From assembly GCA_963513935.1 (NCBI GenBank), contig OY740771.1, positions 14,847,138 through 14,911,137 on the forward strand: a DNA stretch of 64,000 nucleotides, in the 5' to 3' direction. The notes under the pieces were generated by a model. The model had not been told where the DNA came from, did not search any database, and saw only the letters and a list, made by a program, of their open reading frames with translations. The translations under genes were made by a program, and so were the position numbers. Shown in pieces: positions 59,801 through 64,000 of the stretch (positions are counted from its first letter, which is position 1; each line of letters begins with the position of its first letter). The DNA is from Aphrophora alni (Eukaryota; Arthropoda; Insecta; Hemiptera; Aphrophoridae).

Positions 59801-61920
59801 TTGAATTCTTATGTAACGAAATAAAATTAAGTATTTTTTTTGCAATTTATAGTATAACCAATAAAAGCTAATTATGGTAAATACATAACATTTTTCTCAC
59901 TGATGTTTATCATAACATTCTAAATGATCTAAAACAACTGTTTCTGAAATCCAGACTTTCTGCTCGTTGAAGTCAGTATGTAATTATTGAAATGTGCATA
60001 ACATTTGGCTTTGCGTCTCGTGAGTGAACATAAACAACAATTTTTGTTAATATCAATTTGTTATTTTTATTACAACTCGAAAGTAAATCATTGTGTAAGC
60101 GCAACGATTCTTATGTCACTCGATTTTTTGACACTGTGTAAGAATTTAAACCATTTCCATAATCGAAATAAGTAGGTATTTATTTTGAAATGTACACAAT
60201 TGGTTTGTAATTGTTTGTGTGTTTACTTTAAAGGAATGTAAAAGTAAAATCTTCTGACGGTGTAACCAAAACATGTTCACGTATCGACAATGAAAAGCTT
60301 CAGTTTTAAGATTTCAGTTTGACATACATCTTCGATATCACTTTTATAGCAAATATTTAAAACAGATTTATAAGCAAACATTTTGTAGGAGATATTTTGA
60401 CCAACACAATACCTTCTATATATGCATGGCTTCTGTCTTCTCTTATCTGTCGTATGTGTAGATCTTTACAGATCACTATGTGGAGAGATTTTAATGAAAT
60501 TTTTTTGCGGGCTTGTTTAAACTATACCTTAGGCTCTTTTCCCATTATTTTGAGGACTTTTTATATGTTATCAAATTGCAAAAAGCTTTATTCTAAAATT
60601 TGACTTTGTTTAATTTTGTTCAAACGAATCCAAATTAAATTTATCGGTAGCCGACTCTCCAAAAATGTCTGTTTGGGAGTCGTAAAAATGTCTTTTCTTG
60701 AGACAACACAAAAACAAAAAAACCTCCCTCGTCTGTTATAGGACCTAAAATACATTAAATATCAAATCGGAATTGCCAGTTTCAGAGAATTGTGAATATT
60801 AATAACATAAACTCTTGTGAAGAATCCCAAGAAAAAAGTGTAGTAAGGTTGTAAATTATTTGGAGAAAAACCAAAATGAAGAATGAAATAAATACGGTTT
60901 ACTTACAGGACGTATGGTAGAGACAAAGCCAATTTAAGACCCTATTTAAAAATATAAATAGTTTTTCCAAAGGCGGATTCCTTGCTTGAAATGATATTTT
61001 TATTGACAATTAGTTTTGGGGCGCTTTTTAGTAGGGGTTAATGAATGAGCAAGTTTTTTAAATGTTTTTGTAATGGTAATTTTTTATTTTTTAAAAAGGA
61101 CATTTGTAAAGTAAAATTGTAATATTTTATGTAACTGTTTTCTAGAAATGTGTAGACATTTAAAAAAATTTAAATAATAATACACGAAATTCGTAATTAT
61201 TTTTCTTTAATATTTAATCCATAAGAAATCCTGACGTTCAGATACCACACGTTTAAACCGATTTAACGAATTTCTTTCTAGGGTGGTACTATGAAATTTA
61301 ATTTCTAGATTTCTATTTTACACCTTTAAAAAGTACTATCTTCAAACATTTCAACAAAGTTGGTTTTACATCAAGCTTCTTTAAACAGTAGTAAAAGAGG
61401 AAGTAACAATCCCAATGTCCATTAAGTTCAGTTTATGACTACACCACGCTCATTCTGCCATATTTCATTTACAACCTACTTGATAATCTTCAATAAATTG
61501 ACTCATGTCTTCACTATCTTCTGCACGCACAATGCCAAGCAGTTAGTTAGGCGGCTCTTCCGTATCACTAATACCACGCCTCGTTGAAGGCTAAATATAT
61601 CTCCAAGACCACAGTTTAATTTTTCATGGAGTCGTTGTCACTACAATCTCTTGCTCTTCGAATCAAGCTATATTCTGATATTATTCTTTAGTTGGTCAAC
61701 ACCAGATGAAACATCTCTTTGTATTGTATTATTGCCATTATTAAGTATACATGTGCAGCTAGGCTACAGTACACATTTAGATTGTCACAATTCATAATAT
61801 CTGTTAATTAACGATGCAAAAATTGCACAAACTTTCTTATTTACATTCCCTAAAATCAAATCATCCAAAAGTATTCGTTATTAATAATCATCACAACTGT
61901 CAATACACAACAAGCTATTG
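59801..61920. other. No recognisable gene
   Basis: AT-rich. 60930-61070 carries family E words (GACAATTAGTTTTGGGGCGC). 61380-61700 is more balanced and may hold further decayed sequence of the LINE that follows, but no frame is convincing. The ATG frame at 60397-60603 lacks features. Confidence 0.4.
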
Positions 61921-62241
61921 ATTTATAAGCAGGTCTTAAGACCAGTGTAGATCTACGGAATTCAGCTATGGGGCTGCACTAGCAAGACAAATGTAAATCT
62001 CATTCAAGTGTTTCAAAATTTAGTGCTTAGATGTATAGTGGATTCACCCTGGTACATCAGGAACGATAATCTACATAGGGACATGCAGATAGACCTAGTC
62101 AGTGATGAAATCAAAAAACAGGCAAGGAAGCACAAACAACGCATCATTCAATATGAACACCATGAGGTACAGGGACTGTTGGATGTCACTCGGGTGGAGA
62201 GAAGACTGAAGAGGACCAAGCCTACAGATCTGATGGACTAG
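61921..62241 (+). pseudogene. Jockey-type reverse transcriptase C-terminal fragment
   Basis: A continuous frame, broken only by TAG at 61948-61950 (TGG/Trp in relatives), reads IYKQVLRPV, stop, IYGIQLWGCTSKTNVNLIQV, then FQNLVLRCIVDSPWYIRNDN, LHRDMQIDLVSDEIKKQ and ends RRLKRTKPTDLMD at a TAG. The YGxxLWG, FQNxVLRxIxxAPWYxRNxxLHxDL and RRLKRxxPTDL motifs are diagnostic of jockey-clade ORF2 ends in insects. Only one stop in over 100 codons suggests a fairly young remnant. The polymerase core is missing upstream. Confidence 0.92.
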
Positions 62242-62399
62242 AGTGATAGGGATTAACCATTGGGTCATATCCCTTACAAGTGTAAAAGTATGAAGTGTAA
62301 ATTTCTAGATGGGTACATAATCAGTTGTAATATTGAATTAATAAAAAAAAATATAAAATTAATAATATCATATTGGTATTTGTCAGTCGAAAAATGAAA

Positions 62400-63455
62400 A
62401 TAACCCATGGATGATGTTTTAGGGTCCGTACGTAAAACCAAGGACCGTTGTAATTTCAAGCGCGTGTCTGTCTGTCTGTAAGTCGCAACCGGTTTGCACG
62501 GACAAGACGATAATTTCAAACTTTGCATTTATATTCTTTGTATTGTCCCACTTACAGGAACAATATAATAGTAACAAAAAAAAGAAGATTTTGGGGTAGA
62601 TAATAGGCAAAATATATTGAGTTTATTATTTTATTTGTGGTGTATGAAATAAAACTATAGGTCATGCTAATACGAATATGTATGTTTATTTAACAAAAAA
62701 AAATTAATATATTGGCGCTAGTTCAAATTTAAGTGTGAGATATCAGTTCCCCATTCAAACTTGAACACGGTGTTAACCTACAAATCTGACAAAATATAAT
62801 TTGCATTTTAAATTAAATTGCAGTGCGAAATCATCTATTATAGTTTTTTTTTTAATGACAAATACAACTTAATTTAACCAAAAAATGAGAAATGCGATTT
62901 GTGAGTTTTAAAAGCAGTTTTTGTAAGATGTGAGACAATTATATTTTTATAATTTTTACTTAATGATGGAATATTTGTATTAATATTATTGTTTGTGGTT
63001 TCCTGATCACATGTGAGTTTCTTTTTAGGTTTTGACAACTCGGAATTTGTCCTGGGTGTTATTTCATTAGGTTTAGTTTCTGATCATAGGCCTAGACACC
63101 TAGGCGTACGTTCTGTCTGCATGTTTTAATTTGCAAGTTAGGCACTTGATAACGAGAGTTGATTTATACTCTCGAAACGTCGTGTATTGTTTCTTATACA
63201 CAAATGATGATAAATGTCAGAACAAATAATACTATGAATGTAAGACAAACAATTCAATAATTCAATAGTCATTAAAAGATGGATTGCATTTTCATTAATT
63301 TCTTGTTATTAGGTTCCGTAAGTAGAACCAAGGATCCATATAATTTCAGGCGCCAGTCTGTCTATCTGAATAATTTAAACTACGGTTTAAAATACTTTAA
63401 AACTGCCCCTATATGTCTACCAACATTAAAATCATGTAGTTTAGCACACGCTTAT
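62400..63455 (+). repeat. Dispersed repeat, family B, copy split by an insertion
   Basis: Aligns with 51290-51965 on both sides of a 310-bp insertion (62939-63248). Shared words: TAATTTCAAGCGC with GTCTGTCTGTCTG, GACAAGACGATAA, TTATATTCTTTGTATTGTCC, ATGAGAAATGC and GGATTGCATTTTCATTAATT. Confidence 0.75.
62939..63248 (+). mobile_element. Family C element inserted into family B
   Basis: The insertion is bounded by GTGAGACAA (62930-62938) and GTAAGACAA (63240-63248), an imperfect target duplication of about 9-11 bp. Inside are TTGATAACGAGAGTTGATTT and ATACTCTCGAAACGTCGTGT, a 6-bp hairpin GAGAGT/ACTCTC directly before GAAACG, as in the other family C copies. No open frame. Confidence 0.6.
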
Positions 63456-64000
63456 ATTAAAAAAACCTATTTATATATTTAAATAGGGTCCAAACTCGCT
63501 TCTCTTGTGTTATACAAAATCTTCATAATCAAAAAACTGAAATAAGTTTTTTTCCAGCTTAAATTGAACGTAGATGTTTGATACGGTGTTAAATAGGTTC
63601 TTAATATAGGCCTAGTTATGTACAGTGTGTGAAGAAACTGCGTTCAAATATATAGAATATTCCAAAAAATAATAAAATGAAATTCATTTTCACCTTTTTT
63701 AAATGTAAGTACAACATTATCTATCTATTTTAAATCAATACTCATTATTTATTCTTTTACTAAAAAATAACTATTGTATATGGAGAGATTATTTATTTAT
63801 TTTAACTACAGAGTTTATTAACTGAATCTTGGGTCGACAGAGAAATTCGCAAAATACAAATTTTAATTTACCTATTATGAATTTGATTAGATGACACTTC
63901 ATGCTCATGAACAACAATTCACGAGTAAAGTTCAGTGTCATTTGTTTGCATTTACATAAAACAAAAACAGTCATGTAAGTCATATATTTTGCTCTTATTA
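63456..64000. other. No recognisable gene
   Basis: AT-rich to the window end. A minus frame at 63789-63983 shows no domain. Confidence 0.5.

Overview
The window looks like non-coding DNA from an insect nuclear genome, probably intergenic or deep intronic and possibly hemipteran (the order is a guess). It is strongly A+T-rich and has no long open reading frame. It carries TTAGG/CCTAA-type telomere-like motifs, long dinucleotide tracts, several satellites and minisatellites, and decayed pieces of many transposable elements. Nothing bacterial, viral or plasmid-like was seen: no operons, ribosome binding sites, rRNA, tRNA or CRISPR arrays.

Protein-coding evidence is thin. The best case is one 112-bp minus-strand exon at 13059-13170 with good splice sites and GC-rich codons. 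A 63-bp minus-strand candidate lies at 20400-20462 and a weaker plus-strand one near 54550-54650. All other recognisable coding sequence is broken transposon protein. Non-LTR reverse transcriptase pieces lie at 73-252, 13417-13854 (-), 31640-31935, 36190-36390 (-), 58780-59800 (-) and 61921-62241. DDE transposase pieces lie at 18690-18890 (-, mariner), 27695-27960 and 48960-49140. A PHD-like zinc-finger stub at 50341-50499 sits inside a pogo-like element.

Layout. 0-14 kb: dispersed repeats, a 74-bp satellite (6969-7626), a degenerate GATAAC field (9617-10420), two CT tracts, the likely exon and a reverse transcriptase remnant. 14-27 kb: a 22-bp minisatellite expanded inside a SINE-like repeat (13877-14162), a 950-bp element with matching ends that carries a hammerhead-like RNA motif (16958-17910), and a MITE with 40-bp perfect inverted repeats (21688-21969). 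27-40 kb: satellites with 182-bp (28265-30060) and about 49-bp (37233-38165) units, GA tracts, a foldback element (34536-34913) and TTAGG-bearing duplications. 40-55 kb: long-arm inverted elements and a pogo-like element with eight copies of one 12-bp motif (49662-50990). 55-64 kb: a 20-monomer satellite with a 531-bp higher-order repeat (55781-57262), two LINE remnants and a nested insertion.

One dispersed repeat, called family A here, recurs about 16 times on both strands. Its head is palindromic (best copy GCTCACTATAGTGAGC), it has a tRNA-like B-box, and it is about 230-250 bp long; it is probably a SINE-like element. The most interesting observation is that several unrelated repeats share a hammerhead-ribozyme-like layout (CTGANGA, stem, GAAA, tiny palindromic stem III). 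In the 17.35-kb copy the flanking stem I is also complementary. Repeat families A-G are labels used only here, from comparison within this window.
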